Shown: positions 32,465-40,879, counted from the stretch's first letter. The stretch is DNA of 64,000 bases from Haloarchaeobius amylolyticus (GCF_026616195.1 NZ_JANHDH010000002.1:682001-746000); one strand, 5' to 3'. Notes: generated by a model not told the origin, from the sequence alone. Numbers and translations are program-made.

Positions 32465-33322
32465 TCACCGCTCACTTCGCCGCGCCCAGAGCACCGCGGC
32501 CGCGAGAGCTGCGAGGCCGCCGGCCGTGACACCGAAACCCGGAACCGGGCCGTCGTCGGTGTCACTGGCTGCTGTCGTGGTGGTCGTGGCCCGGCTGGAG
32601 GTCGTGGCACGGCTGGTGGTTGTCGTGGTGGTCGTGGCCTGACTGGTGGTCCCGGCGGTCGGACGGGTCGTCGTGGCGTCGGTCGTCGTCAGTTCCTCGG
32701 GGTCGGCGAACTCGACGATGGGGCTGTCCGGGGTGGTCGCCCGCGACCACTCGTCGGGGAGGTCGTACCCGAACTGGACGGCGAATCGCTCGCCGGGGTA
32801 GATGTCCGCGTCGGTCTCGGCCTCGCGGTAGACGAAGTCCAGCGCACCGGTGTCGACGACCGCGTAGACGGTCGCGCCGTCGCGGTAGACGGTCACGTTC
32901 GCCGGGGTGAGGACCGCCGCCTTCCGTTGTTTCTGCGGCGTGGGGTTCGTCTGGACGATGCGGAACTCGGCGTCGCCGTCCAGCGCCGCGAAGAACTGGG
33001 CCGTCTCCGAGCCGGTGGACTCGTTCATCGTGTCGGCGAGACGGTCCGACGAGATGGTGACGACCAGCGTGTCACCGGCGACGATGCGGTCTGCGGGTTC
33101 GAGCGTCCCGTCGGTGATGGCCTGCTGGATGGCCGCGGCGTCCGCGACGGAGGCGTTCCCGGCCTCGTAGACCGAGACGTGTTCGTCTGTCTCTGTGGCT
33201 TCGGCCGCCGTCGCGGGGGCGGCGCCGAGGCAGACGAGCGCCAGACCGAGCAGCAGGAGGACACCGAGGACCCGCCAGGTGCGGCCGTCGGCAGCACGGG
33301 TGCTCGTACTGGAGCGTGGCAT
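32465..33322 (-). CDS. PGF-CTERM surface protein with Thr-rich stalk
   Basis: A 285-residue secreted protein. A Sec-type signal (hydrophobic residues about 17-38, 'LLLLGLALVCLGAAPATAAEA') is followed by a BGTF-like surface domain ('DRIVAGDTLVVTISSDRLADTM'), then a Thr/Ser/Ala-rich stalk of about 60 residues. At the C-terminus comes 'PVPGFGVTAGGLAALAAAVLWARRSER', a PGF-CTERM signal for archaeosortase A processing and lipid anchoring. The stalk likely carries O-glycans and is encoded by a low-complexity ACC/GTGGT tract (about 32565-32660) prone to length change. It is probably an S-layer-associated protein. Confidence 0.85.
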   Translation of the reverse strand: MPRSSTSTRAADGRTWRVLGVLLLLGLALVCLGAAPATAAEATETDEHVSVYEAGNASVADAAAIQQAITDGTLEPADRIVAGDTLVVTISSDRLADTMNESTGSETAQFFAALDGDAEFRIVQTNPTPQKQRKAAVLTPANVTVYRDGATVYAVVDTGALDFVYREAETDADIYPGERFAVQFGYDLPDEWSRATTPDSPIVEFADPEELTTTDATTTRPTAGTTSQATTTTTTTSRATTSSRATTTTTAASDTDDGPVPGFGVTAGGLAALAAAVLWARRSER

Positions 33323-33397
33323 CTGTTCGATATCTCTGTCGTAGTATGTTAACGGTTGGCGAGGGTACAGTCGCCGTTTCAGTTTCGGCGGTGCGGG

Positions 33398-33850
33398 TCA
33401 GTCCCGGACCTGTCGGACCACGGGCAGGAGCAGGCAGGCGAGCCCGGTGATGGCGGAGAGGGCGGCGCCCTGGCCGAACGTCGTCCCGAAGTCGACGTAG
33501 ACGCGTCGCCTGAAGACGTGCCAGGTGTTCGCCTCGGCGTCGTAGACGGCCAGCGACCCGCGGCCCGGCCCGGGCGCGGCCTCGGGGCTCTCGTAGACGA
33601 TGCGTTCGCCCGCGATGGCGCGGTCGATGGCCGCGCGGTCGGCCGCGGTGAGGTCGGTCCGGTCGATGCTCCAGCGGGCCTCGGGTGCCTCGGCGGTCCC
33701 GTCGTAGACGAGGGCGACCCGGATGGCGCCGATGGTGAGGACGGCCGCGAGCGTCAGCAGGACGACGCCGAGGAAGAAGAGCGCGAAGCGCCGGCTCGGC
33801 GTACCTGCGATGCCGCGTCGGGAGCCAGCCGCGGTCGACCCGGAGTTCAC
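33398..33850 (-). CDS. Hypothetical membrane protein with extracytoplasmic domain
   Basis: A 150-residue protein with a membrane helix near each end (about 23-48 and 122-145) and a polar central domain of about 75 residues between them ('IDRTDLTAADRAAIDRAIAGERIVYESPEAAPG'). Such an arrangement puts the central domain on the outside. Homologues I recall are haloarchaea-only and uncharacterised. It is separate from the PGF-CTERM gene by 75 bp on the same strand. Confidence 0.7.
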   Translation of the reverse strand: MNSGSTAAGSRRGIAGTPSRRFALFFLGVVLLTLAAVLTIGAIRVALVYDGTAEAPEARWSIDRTDLTAADRAAIDRAIAGERIVYESPEAAPGPGRGSLAVYDAEANTWHVFRRRVYVDFGTTFGQGAALSAITGLACLLLPVVRQVRD

Positions 33851-33873
33851 GTGGTACTGTAGGCGCCCGACGA

Positions 33874-34203
33874 CTATCGGGTTCCCGCCTCTGGGCGGCC
33901 GAGGAAGGCGTCGATGCCGGTCCCTTCGTCGGCCTGTGCCTCGTCGTAGAACTCCGAGTAGCCGCAGTACTCGCAGGTGACGACGTGGAACTGCCGGGTC
34001 TTGATGTCGAAGAACCGGGCGAGCCCGGAGCCGGTCGTGGACACCTGGCTCGTGGTGACGGACTCGCTATCGCACTTCGGGCAGCCGGGGTCTGGCGGGT
34101 GCTCGCCGGCGTCGGTGGCTGGCGAGTCGGACTCGCCGGTGGCCGACCCGGCGTCGCTGGCGGAGGCGCTGGTGGAGGGCGCGGGGTCTGGAGAGCGGGC
34201 CAT
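33874..34203 (-). CDS. Zn-ribbon nucleic-acid-binding protein (YpzJ-like)
   Basis: A 109-residue protein. A low-complexity Ser/Ala/Asp-rich N-terminus (about 45 residues) precedes a zinc ribbon with two Cys pairs: 'CPKCDSE' and 'CEYCGYSEFY'. The linker 'LARFFDIKTRQFHVVT' matches the COG3478/YpzJ pattern of predicted nucleic-acid-binding Zn ribbons. The start at 34203 avoids an upstream ATG seven codons earlier that lies nearer to the divergent ABC promoter. Its role is unknown. Confidence 0.75.
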   Translation of the reverse strand: MARSPDPAPSTSASASDAGSATGESDSPATDAGEHPPDPGCPKCDSESVTTSQVSTTGSGLARFFDIKTRQFHVVTCEYCGYSEFYDEAQADEGTGIDAFLGRPEAGTR

Positions 34204-34307
34204 GCCCCGGGCTTCTATGCACATTCACAAGTGTCTGTTGGTGGACCGGTCTGCCGGTCACGTCGTCAGTACGGCCGAGAACGGCCGCGAGGCGGCTCAA
34301 AAATTTG

Positions 34308-34330
34308 TGAACCAAATATTTATGAGTTCA
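34308..34330 (+). promoter_or_regulatory. Candidate TetR operator over the ABC operon TATA box
   Basis: The inverted repeat TGAAC (34308-34312), 13-bp spacer, GTTCA (34326-34330) encloses a strong TATA-like 'AAATATTTAT' (34314-34323). The TATA centre is about 32 bp before the ATG at 34350. A dimeric repressor bound here would block TBP. The operon's third gene encodes a TetR regulator, so autoregulation is the simplest reading. Confidence 0.55.
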
Positions 34331-34349
34331 TTTTGCGTATCGTCGAGTG

Positions 34350-35294
34350 ATGAGCGCGATAACGGTGTCCGGCCTGACCAAGGACTACGGCGAGGTACTC
34401 GCCAACGACGACGTCTCGTTCTCCGTGGCGGAGGGCGAGGTCTTCGGGTATCTCGGTCCCAACGGGGCCGGCAAGACGACCACCATCCGGACCCTGATGG
34501 GGTTCCAGTCACCCACGGCCGGGACCGCCACGCTCCTCGGCGCCGACGTACGCGACGAAGCGGCCCTCATCGAGGCCAAGCAGCGCATCGGCTACCTGCC
34601 GGCGAACCCCGGCTTCGACGCGCAGTCGACGGGGCGACAGATACTCGACCTGCACGCCAGCATCAAGGGCGACAGCCGCCGCGACGACCTGCTCGAGATA
34701 TTCGACCCGCCCCTCGACCGCAAGGTCCGCGAGTACTCGACCGGGAACAAGCAGAAGCTCGGGCTCGTCCAGGCGTTCATGCACGACCCCGACCTCGTCA
34801 TCATGGACGAGCCGACCTCCGGGCTGGACCCGCTGATGCAACAGCGCTTCAACGAGTTCGTCCGCGCCGAGAAGGAGCGCGGGACCACCGTGTTCCTCTC
34901 CTCGCACGTCCTCGGCGAGGTCCGCCAGATCTGCGACCGCGTCGGCATCATCCGCGAGGGTCGCATGGTGACCGTCGAGACCGTCGCCGACCTGCTCGGG
35001 CGCTCGGGCAAGTCGGTCCTCGTCCGGGTCGCCGGCGAGGTCGACGCCGAGTCCATCGCACTCGACGGAATCCACGACCTCACGGTCCGACCCCTCGAAC
35101 GCGTCGCCAGCGAGGCGGTCGTCGGTGACGGCGGCGGTGAGGTCGCCACCGCCACGGAACTCACGTTCACCTTCACGGGCGACGTGAACGACCTCGTCGA
35201 CCTCGTCGACGGCTACGACCTGCTCGAACTTGACGTGGAGGAGGCACCACTCGAAGACGTGTTCATGCGGTTCTACGGTGACGACGATGTTTGA
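34350..35294 (+). CDS. ABC-2 type transporter, ATP-binding protein
   Basis: A 314-residue ABC ATPase. Walker A is 'GPNGAGKTT' (36-44), the signature is a variant 'YSTGNKQKLGL' (S-T-G-N-K in place of LSGGQ, common in NatA/CcmA-like exporters), and Walker B is 'LVIMDEPTSGLD' (149-160). A C-terminal domain of about 90 residues after residue 220 is typical of drug or antibiotic exporter ATPases. The ATG at 34350 sits just downstream of the operator-covered promoter. The 3' end overlaps the permease gene by eight bases. Confidence 0.93.
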   Translation: MSAITVSGLTKDYGEVLANDDVSFSVAEGEVFGYLGPNGAGKTTTIRTLMGFQSPTAGTATLLGADVRDEAALIEAKQRIGYLPANPGFDAQSTGRQILDLHASIKGDSRRDDLLEIFDPPLDRKVREYSTGNKQKLGLVQAFMHDPDLVIMDEPTSGLDPLMQQRFNEFVRAEKERGTTVFLSSHVLGEVRQICDRVGIIREGRMVTVETVADLLGRSGKSVLVRVAGEVDAESIALDGIHDLTVRPLERVASEAVVGDGGGEVATATELTFTFTGDVNDLVDLVDGYDLLELDVEEAPLEDVFMRFYGDDDV

Positions 35295-36075
35295 GATCGC
35301 ACGCTACGACGGCCGGAAACGACTGAAGGGCGCACTCGCCATGTCGGTCGGTATCGCCCTGTTGACCGCCCTGTACGTCGCGATGTTCCCCTCCATCACG
35401 GAGGCCGCGAACCTCGACGACATCATCAACAGCTACCCGCCCGCGATGCGCGAGGCGTTCGGCATCCGGACGATGAACACCATCGAGGGCTTCCTCGCCA
35501 CGCAACTCTACGCGTTCGCCTGGGTCATCCTGCTCGGGCTGTACTTCGCGTACGCCGCGGCCAGCCTGGTCGCTGGCGACGTGGAGACCGAGAAGATGGA
35601 CATGACGCTGTCGTTACCGGTCTCGCGCAGCCAGGTGCTGCTGGAGAAGTTCGCGTCGCTGGCGGTCCCGCTGGTCGTCGCGAACGCGCTCTTGCCCGTC
35701 GTGGTGTTCGTCGGGACGCTCGCCATCGGCGAGGAGATCGCGATGGTCGACGTGCTCGCCGCCCACGCGCTCTCGATTCCGTACCTGCTGGCGTGTGCCG
35801 GCATCGGTATCGTCGCCTCGGTCGTCTTCGACCGGGCCTCCATCGCCCAGCGCGTCGCGGTCGGCATCGTCTTCGCGATGTTCCTCGTGGACGCGGTCGT
35901 CGCGGACACCTCGCTGGCGGCACTGGGCTACCTCGCCCCGATGCACTACTACGACCCCGCGGCCATCCTCGTCGACAGCAGCTACGACCTCGTCGGCGCC
36001 GGCATCCTGCTCGCCGCGACCGTCGTGCTGGTGCTCGTGAGCCGCGAGTTCTTCCGCCGGAAGGACATCGCATGA
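35287..36075 (+). CDS. ABC-2 type transporter, permease protein
   Basis: A 262-residue membrane permease with about six helices. The N-terminal 'FEIARYDGRKRLKGAL' is a short amphipathic lead, and a conserved-looking loop 'GDVETEKMDMTLSLPVSRSQVLLEKF' matches ABC-2/ABC-type export permeases of the NatB group ('E...G-T-L/D-L-L-L-A-x-P-V-S-R'). Its substrate is unknown. It overlaps the ATPase gene by eight bases and the TetR gene by four (ATGA), making one cotranslated unit. Confidence 0.9.
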   Translation: MFEIARYDGRKRLKGALAMSVGIALLTALYVAMFPSITEAANLDDIINSYPPAMREAFGIRTMNTIEGFLATQLYAFAWVILLGLYFAYAAASLVAGDVETEKMDMTLSLPVSRSQVLLEKFASLAVPLVVANALLPVVVFVGTLAIGEEIAMVDVLAAHALSIPYLLACAGIGIVASVVFDRASIAQRVAVGIVFAMFLVDAVVADTSLAALGYLAPMHYYDPAAILVDSSYDLVGAGILLAATVVLVLVSREFFRRKDIA

Positions 36076-36671
36076 GCGGGGGGTTCAGCGACGCCGAACG
36101 CGAGCGCATCCGCGAGCGACTGGTCGCGGAGGGCCGCGAGCTGTTCAGCCACTACGGCCTGAAGAAGACGACCATCGCGGACCTCACCGACCCGGTCGGT
36201 ATCGCCACCAGCACCTTCTACCAGTTCTTCGACTCGAAGGAGGCGCTCTACGTCGAGATCCTCGAACGCGAGGGCGAGGAGATGCTCCCGCGCATCATCG
36301 CGCCCTTCGAGGAGCACGACGACCCCGAGGCGGCCATCGTCGGGTTCCTGACCGAACTGATGGACGAGATAGAGACGAACCCGCTGGTGCGCCGGCTGCT
36401 CGTCGAGCCACAGGAGCTGCAGATGCTCCGGGACTACCACACCGAGGAGGACCTGCGCGAGGACCGCGAGGAGTCCCTGGCGTACTTCCTGCCATACGTC
36501 GAGGCGTGGTACGAGGCGGGCGAGGTCGAGGGCCCGAACCCGAAGGTCGTCGCGAACGCCATCCGGTCCGTGTCGTTTCTCACCCTGCACCAGGAGGACA
36601 TCGGGGCGGACCTCTACCCGGAGACGCGCGATCTGGTGATTCGGGCGGTGGCGAGGGGGTTGACCGAGTAG
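36072..36671 (+). CDS. TetR/AcrR family regulator
   Basis: A 199-residue repressor-type protein. The N-terminal DNA-binding domain reads 'AEGRELFSHYGLKKTTIADLTDPVGIATSTFYQFFDSKEALYVEIL', the standard TetR pattern with the G-L-x-K-T-T-I turn and F-Y-x-x-F-x-S-K-E recognition end. The acidic C-terminal ligand domain is specific to this protein. It is the last gene in the ABC operon and probably represses it in response to the exporter's substrate. The TGAAC-N13-GTTCA site at 34308 is its proposed operator. Confidence 0.92.
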   Translation: MSGGFSDAERERIRERLVAEGRELFSHYGLKKTTIADLTDPVGIATSTFYQFFDSKEALYVEILEREGEEMLPRIIAPFEEHDDPEAAIVGFLTELMDEIETNPLVRRLLVEPQELQMLRDYHTEEDLREDREESLAYFLPYVEAWYEAGEVEGPNPKVVANAIRSVSFLTLHQEDIGADLYPETRDLVIRAVARGLTE

Positions 36672-36705
36672 TCGTGGCGGCCTCGGCGGCCACTCCGACG
36701 CGTCC

Positions 36706-38085
36706 TCACTCCAGCTCGTCCACGAGGTCTGCCCCGACGCCGACGTAACCCTCCGGCGTCAGCGCCTTCAGCTCCTCGCGCACGTCCTCGCTGACGTCGA
36801 GGTCGTCGAAGAGGTCGTAGAAGTCCTCGATGGTGACGCGCTTGCCCCGGGTGAGTTCCTTCACGCGCTCGTAGGCCGCCGTGTCGCCCTCTCGCCGGAG
36901 GATGGTCTGCACCGCTTCCCCGATGATTTCCGGCGTCTCGTGCAGGTCCTCGCGCATGACCTGCTCGTTCGGGACGACCTTCCCGAGCCCGTTCTGGGCC
37001 TTGGTGTAGCCGATGAGGCAGTGCGCGAAGGCGGCGCCGATGTTGCGCTTGACCGTCGAATCGGAGAGGTCGCGCTGGAGGCGCGAGGTCGTGACGTAGT
37101 CCGCGAGGAAGGTGAGGTCGGCGTTCGCCTTCGAGAGGTTGCCCTCGCTGTTCTCGAAGTCGATGGGGTTGACCTTGTGCGGCATGGTCGAGGAGCCGGT
37201 CTCGCCCTCGACGGCCTCCTGCCCGAGGTAGCGCTTCGAGACGTAGAGCCACATGTCGCGGTCCATGTCGAGCAGGACGTTGTTGACGCCGCGGGCCGCG
37301 TCGAACACCTCGGCGAGGTCGTCACAGGGGTTGACCTGCGTGGTGACCGGGGAGAACGAGAGGCCCAGGTCGGTGACGAACTCGCGGGCGAAGGCGCGCC
37401 AGTCCACGTCGGGATAGGCCGCGACGTGGGCGGCGTAGGTGCCGGAGGCACCGCCGAGCTTGCCGGCGAGGGAGTCCACGGCGCCCGCCAGCCGGGCCCG
37501 GGTCCGACCGAGCCGGGCCGCGTACACCGCGACCTCCTTGCCCCAGGTCGTCGGCGTCGCGGGCTGGCCGTGGGTGTGTGCGAGCATCGGCAGGTCGCGG
37601 TACTCCCGGGCCATCTCGGTGAGCTGGTCCACGAGGGCGTCGAGTTCGGGGAGCAGGACCTCCTCGACCGCGCCCGAGACGAGCAGGCGGTGTGCGAGGT
37701 TGTTCACGTCCTCGCTGGTGAGCCCGAAGTGGATCCACTGGGCGGCGTCGAGGCCCTCCGGCAGGTTCAGGCGGACGTAGTACTCCACCGCCTTCACGTC
37801 GTGGTTCGTGGCGCTGAACTCGCCGTAGCCGTCGGTCTCGATGGTCTTCACGAGGTCAGCGTCCTCCTCGTCCCAGTCCTCGTAGAGCGAGCGCAACTCG
37901 GCGCGCTGCTCGGCGTCGATGGACAGCGGTGTCGCGTCGAGGTCGGCGAGCGCGACGAGGTACTCGACCTCGACCTGCACGCGAGCGCGCATCAGCGCGG
38001 ACTCGCTGGCGTAGGGTGCGAGGGGTCGGGTGCGACCGGCGTAGCGGCCGTCGAGCGGCGAGACGGCAGAGAGCGGATTCGGCAT
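36706..38085 (-). CDS. purB: Adenylosuccinate lyase
   Basis: A 459-residue fumarase/aspartase-superfamily lyase that acts twice in purine synthesis, on SAICAR and adenylosuccinate. The signature loop is 'GSSTMPHKVNPIDFEN'; the N-terminal 'SPLDGRYAGRTRPLA' and central 'HTHGQPATPTTWGKEV' with the catalytic His are present. The start at 38085 is chosen because the family begins 'SPLDGRY', and the 44 codons upstream of it are the divergent promoter. It is transcribed away from the purN-purH fusion gene, so the two share a 164-bp control region. Confidence 0.95.
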   Translation of the reverse strand: MPNPLSAVSPLDGRYAGRTRPLAPYASESALMRARVQVEVEYLVALADLDATPLSIDAEQRAELRSLYEDWDEEDADLVKTIETDGYGEFSATNHDVKAVEYYVRLNLPEGLDAAQWIHFGLTSEDVNNLAHRLLVSGAVEEVLLPELDALVDQLTEMAREYRDLPMLAHTHGQPATPTTWGKEVAVYAARLGRTRARLAGAVDSLAGKLGGASGTYAAHVAAYPDVDWRAFAREFVTDLGLSFSPVTTQVNPCDDLAEVFDAARGVNNVLLDMDRDMWLYVSKRYLGQEAVEGETGSSTMPHKVNPIDFENSEGNLSKANADLTFLADYVTTSRLQRDLSDSTVKRNIGAAFAHCLIGYTKAQNGLGKVVPNEQVMREDLHETPEIIGEAVQTILRREGDTAAYERVKELTRGKRVTIEDFYDLFDDLDVSEDVREELKALTPEGYVGVGADLVDELE

Positions 38086-38249
38086 GGACGACACTGCCGG
38101 GGCGGGTCGCAAAAGCCTGTCGGAACAATCCGCGTTCGTGCACAGGACGGCCGCAATCTGGCCTGCGATTCGGCAAAATATGCAGGCCCGTGCATACTTC
38201 TTCGCTCGCAACCGCAACTACTTTCCTGCATGCACCACGCCGTTCTCGT
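38086..38249. promoter_or_regulatory. Divergent purB / purNH control region
   Basis: A 164-bp gap between two purine genes. Around 38133-38235 the motif T/G-GCA recurs in several forms ('GTGCAC', 'ATGCAGG', 'GTGCATAC', 'CTGCATGCAC'), denser than expected and in both orientations. The AT-rich 'GCAAAATATGC' at 38173-38183 is itself palindromic. No strong TATA is seen at -27 for either gene. It may hold a shared purine-responsive operator; this is a suggestion only. Confidence 0.35.
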
Positions 38250-39866
38250 ATGACACGCATCGCCGGCCTCGCCGGGAACCGCGGTCGCAATCTCCTGCAC
38301 ATCGACGACCTCACACCGGGCGGCGCGGAGCTCGCCGTCGTCCTGACGAACGACGAGGACGCCCCGGTCCTCGCCGACGCCGCAGAGCGCGGCATCGCCA
38401 CCGAGGCGGTCCCGAAGACGGAGGGCGAGAGCCGACGCGAGCACGAGGCGCGCGTGGTCGACGCCCTCTCGGAATACGACTTCGACCTCGTCTGCCTCGA
38501 CGGCTACATGCGCGTGCTCTCGGAGACCTTCCTCGACGAGATGCCCCTGACGCTGAACGTCCACCCGAGCCTGCTCCCGTCGTTCCCCGGCATGGACGCC
38601 TGGGGCGACGCGCTCGACGCGGGCGTCAAGACCGTCGGCTGTACGGTCCACGCCGTGACGAACGCGGTGGACGAAGAGGGGAACGTCGTCGCCGGCGAGG
38701 TCGACGGCGGCCCCATCGTCACGCAGGAACCCGTCCCCGTCTACGAGGGCGACGACAGAGATTCGCTCAAGGAGCGCGTGCTCTACGAGGGCGAGTTCAA
38801 GGCGTACCCCCGCGCAGTCAAGTGGTTCGCCGAGGACCGCCTCACCGTCGACTGGGACACCAACGAGGTCTCCGTCGAGGGCGACGAGGCCGCCGACCTG
38901 CCCCAGCGCCGGGTCGTCACCGAGGACCGCCACGCCGACCTCCGCTACGGCGAGAACCCCCACCAGGACGCCGCCTTGTATGCAGATAACACCTGCGAGG
39001 AGGCAAGCGTCGTCCACGCCGAGCAGCTCAACGAGGGCGCGAAGGCACTCAGCTACAACAACTACAACGACGCCGACGGCGCCCTGAACCTCATCAAGGA
39101 GTTCGACGAACCCGCCGCCGCCGTCATCAAGCACACCAACCCGGCCGGCTGCGCCACCGCCGATACCCTGAGCGAAGCGTACGCGGACGCGCTCGCGACG
39201 GACGCGAAGTCCGCCTTCGGCGGCATCGTCGCGCTCAACCGCGAGTGCGACGCCGAGACGGCCGAACTCATCACCGACTCCTTCAAAGAGGTCGTCGTCG
39301 CTCCCGGCTACACCGACGAGGCGCTCGACACCCTCACCGAGAAGAAGAACCTGCGCGTGCTCGACGTCGGCCCGCTGGGAGCGGTCACGGAGACGTTCAC
39401 CAGCAAGGAACTCGTCGGCGGTCGCCTCGTGCAGGAGCGCGACCTCGACGAGGTCACCCGCGACGACCTCGAGGTCGTCACCGAGCGCGAACCCACCGAG
39501 GAGGAGATCGAGTCGATGCTGTTCGCGTGGAAGGTCCAGAAGCACGTCAAGTCCAACGGTATCGTGTTCGCGAAGGACACCGAGACCGTGGGTCTGGGCG
39601 TCGGCCAGGTCTCTCGCGTCGACGCCGTCGAGATCGCCGCGATGAAGGCCGAGCGCGACGCCGAAGGCAAGTCCGCCGATGGCGCCGTGATGGGCAGCGA
39701 CGCCTTCTTCCCGTTCCCGGACGCGGTCGAGAAGGCCGCCGAAGCCGGCGTCGAGGCCGTCATCCAGCCCGGTGGCTCGAAGAACGACGACAAGGTCATC
39801 GCGGCCGCCGACGAACTCGGCATGACGATGGTCATGACCGGGACCAGGTGCTTCCGCCACGACTGA
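38250..39866 (+). CDS. purH: PurN-PurH fusion: GAR and AICAR formyltransferase
   Basis: A 538-residue fusion typical of haloarchaea. The N-terminal part (about 1-195) is glycinamide ribonucleotide transformylase (PurN-type) with 'IAGLAGNRGRNLL', catalytic Asn103 and His105 in 'NVHPSLLPSFPG', and Asp152 in 'EVDGGPIV'. The rest (about 220-538) is AICAR transformylase: 'LRYGENPHQ', 'LSYNNYNDADGA', 'IKHTNPAG', 'SAFGGIVALN'. The bacterial PurH N-terminal IMP cyclohydrolase domain is replaced, so ring closure must come from PurO elsewhere. The start at 38250 follows the domain N-terminus. Confidence 0.92.
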   Translation: MTRIAGLAGNRGRNLLHIDDLTPGGAELAVVLTNDEDAPVLADAAERGIATEAVPKTEGESRREHEARVVDALSEYDFDLVCLDGYMRVLSETFLDEMPLTLNVHPSLLPSFPGMDAWGDALDAGVKTVGCTVHAVTNAVDEEGNVVAGEVDGGPIVTQEPVPVYEGDDRDSLKERVLYEGEFKAYPRAVKWFAEDRLTVDWDTNEVSVEGDEAADLPQRRVVTEDRHADLRYGENPHQDAALYADNTCEEASVVHAEQLNEGAKALSYNNYNDADGALNLIKEFDEPAAAVIKHTNPAGCATADTLSEAYADALATDAKSAFGGIVALNRECDAETAELITDSFKEVVVAPGYTDEALDTLTEKKNLRVLDVGPLGAVTETFTSKELVGGRLVQERDLDEVTRDDLEVVTEREPTEEEIESMLFAWKVQKHVKSNGIVFAKDTETVGLGVGQVSRVDAVEIAAMKAERDAEGKSADGAVMGSDAFFPFPDAVEKAAEAGVEAVIQPGGSKNDDKVIAAADELGMTMVMTGTRCFRHD

Positions 39867-39897
39867 AGTCCCGAGGCGCGATTTCTACGTTCTCGTT

Positions 39898-40160
39898 CTG
39901 GCGCGCGCCGACAGGATGCCGAACGCAGTGAGGCTCCTGTCAGACGCCGCGCGAGGGATGAGTACCGGAGCGGAGCAACGCGGAGCGAGGAACGGAATCG
40001 GCTGGGGAGGGTGTGGTGCGGGGTGGTTGCGGTGCGGTCGCGGTCATCGACGCCAGCGCGAGTCGTCTCGTCGTCGTCACCAAGCACACTCGCACTGCCA
40101 GTCACACCTCTCGTCGTCGTCACCAAGCACACTCGCACTGCCAGTCACACCTCTCGTCGT
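39898..40160 (+). repeat. Dispersed intergenic element, copy 2
   Basis: This fills most of the 383-bp gap after purH. It shares with 5331-5580 the 15-bp block (39898-39912), 'GAACGCAGTGA' (39921-39931), 'GCGCGAGGGATG' (39949-39960), the perfect 26-bp block (39996-40021) and 'CGTCGTCACCA' (40072-40082), though two of these blocks are in swapped order. It has no credible gene. The tail has expanded into a 43-bp tandem repeat. Both copies keep the same orientation and sit after a plus-strand gene. Confidence 0.7.
40066..40160 (+). repeat. 43-bp perfect tandem repeat (2.2 units)
   Basis: Two identical 43-bp units (40066-40108 and 40109-40151) plus a 9-bp partial third. Each unit begins 'TCTCGTCGTCGTCACC' and contains 'AAGCACACTCGCACTG'. 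The unit seems to derive from the tail of the dispersed element, which occurs once in copy 1. It lies about 90 bp before the next ATG (40250). Repeat number could vary between strains. Confidence 0.75.
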
Positions 40161-40249
40161 TCCCTCTCGAATCGCCACACGAGACCACCCGGACCCGACG
40201 CAGCAACCTTGCGTTTTGAAGTACGCTCCCGACGTAGGAATCACCGTCA

Positions 40250-40807
40250 ATGGGTCTGCTCTCCAGTCGGAAGGTCAAGGCACTCCTGGCCATGCTCGTC
40301 CTGACCCTGTTCGCCCTCGTCGGGGTCTCCGCGTGGGGGCTGTTGCAGGCGGTCGCGGCGCTCGGCACCGCCGGAAGCCTGTTCGCCTTCGTCGGGGCGG
40401 TCGCGCCCTGGGTCGTCGGCACCCTCCTCCTCACGCTGCTCTCGGTCGTCTGGGTGGTCTGGCTGCTGGTCGTCGCCGTCAGCCAGGTGTCGATGCCGAG
40501 CCTGCACAGCCAGCGGCTCTCCCAGGCCGCGTCGCTCGTGGAGTACGCGGTGCCGGAGGCGCGCAAGTACGGTGTCTCGGAGTGGCTCGCGCCGCCGGAG
40601 CCGACGCTGGCGGAGAAGCGCGAGGCGCTGACCGAGCGGTACGTCGACGGCGACCTCTCCGATTCGGAGTTCGAGCGCGAACTCCAGCGCCTCTACGAGG
40701 ACGAGGAGGGCTTCGACAACCGGGAGTTCCGGAACGACCTCGACGCGCTGCTGGACGACGCGGAACACGACCGCGAGTACCGCAATCTGGAGCGGGAGTC
40801 GCAGTAG
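40250..40807 (+). CDS. SHOCT domain membrane protein
   Basis: A 185-residue protein. Two N-terminal helices (about 9-31 and 40-78, the latter possibly two) lead to a cytoplasmic part ending in a short SHOCT-like C-terminal module, 'ALTERYVDGDLSDSEFERELQRL' (about 128-150), with the L-x-x-R-Y-x-x-G-x-I/L-x-x-x-E-F/Y pattern. SHOCT modules promote oligomerisation. The acidic tail to residue 185 is variable. Function unknown. Confidence 0.78.
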   Translation: MGLLSSRKVKALLAMLVLTLFALVGVSAWGLLQAVAALGTAGSLFAFVGAVAPWVVGTLLLTLLSVVWVVWLLVVAVSQVSMPSLHSQRLSQAASLVEYAVPEARKYGVSEWLAPPEPTLAEKREALTERYVDGDLSDSEFERELQRLYEDEEGFDNREFRNDLDALLDDAEHDREYRNLERESQ

Positions 40808-40879
40808 GCGCGCGAAGAACGCGGGAACCGCCCGCCGCCGAGGGCAAGACATTCCACGGTCGGGCGATTCTGCTAGCCT

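Noticed and set aside
32565-32660. Short-unit CRISPR-like or satellite repeat
   Set aside because: The repetitive ACC/GTGGT tract is in frame and encodes the Thr-rich stalk of the PGF-CTERM protein; there are no regular spacers.
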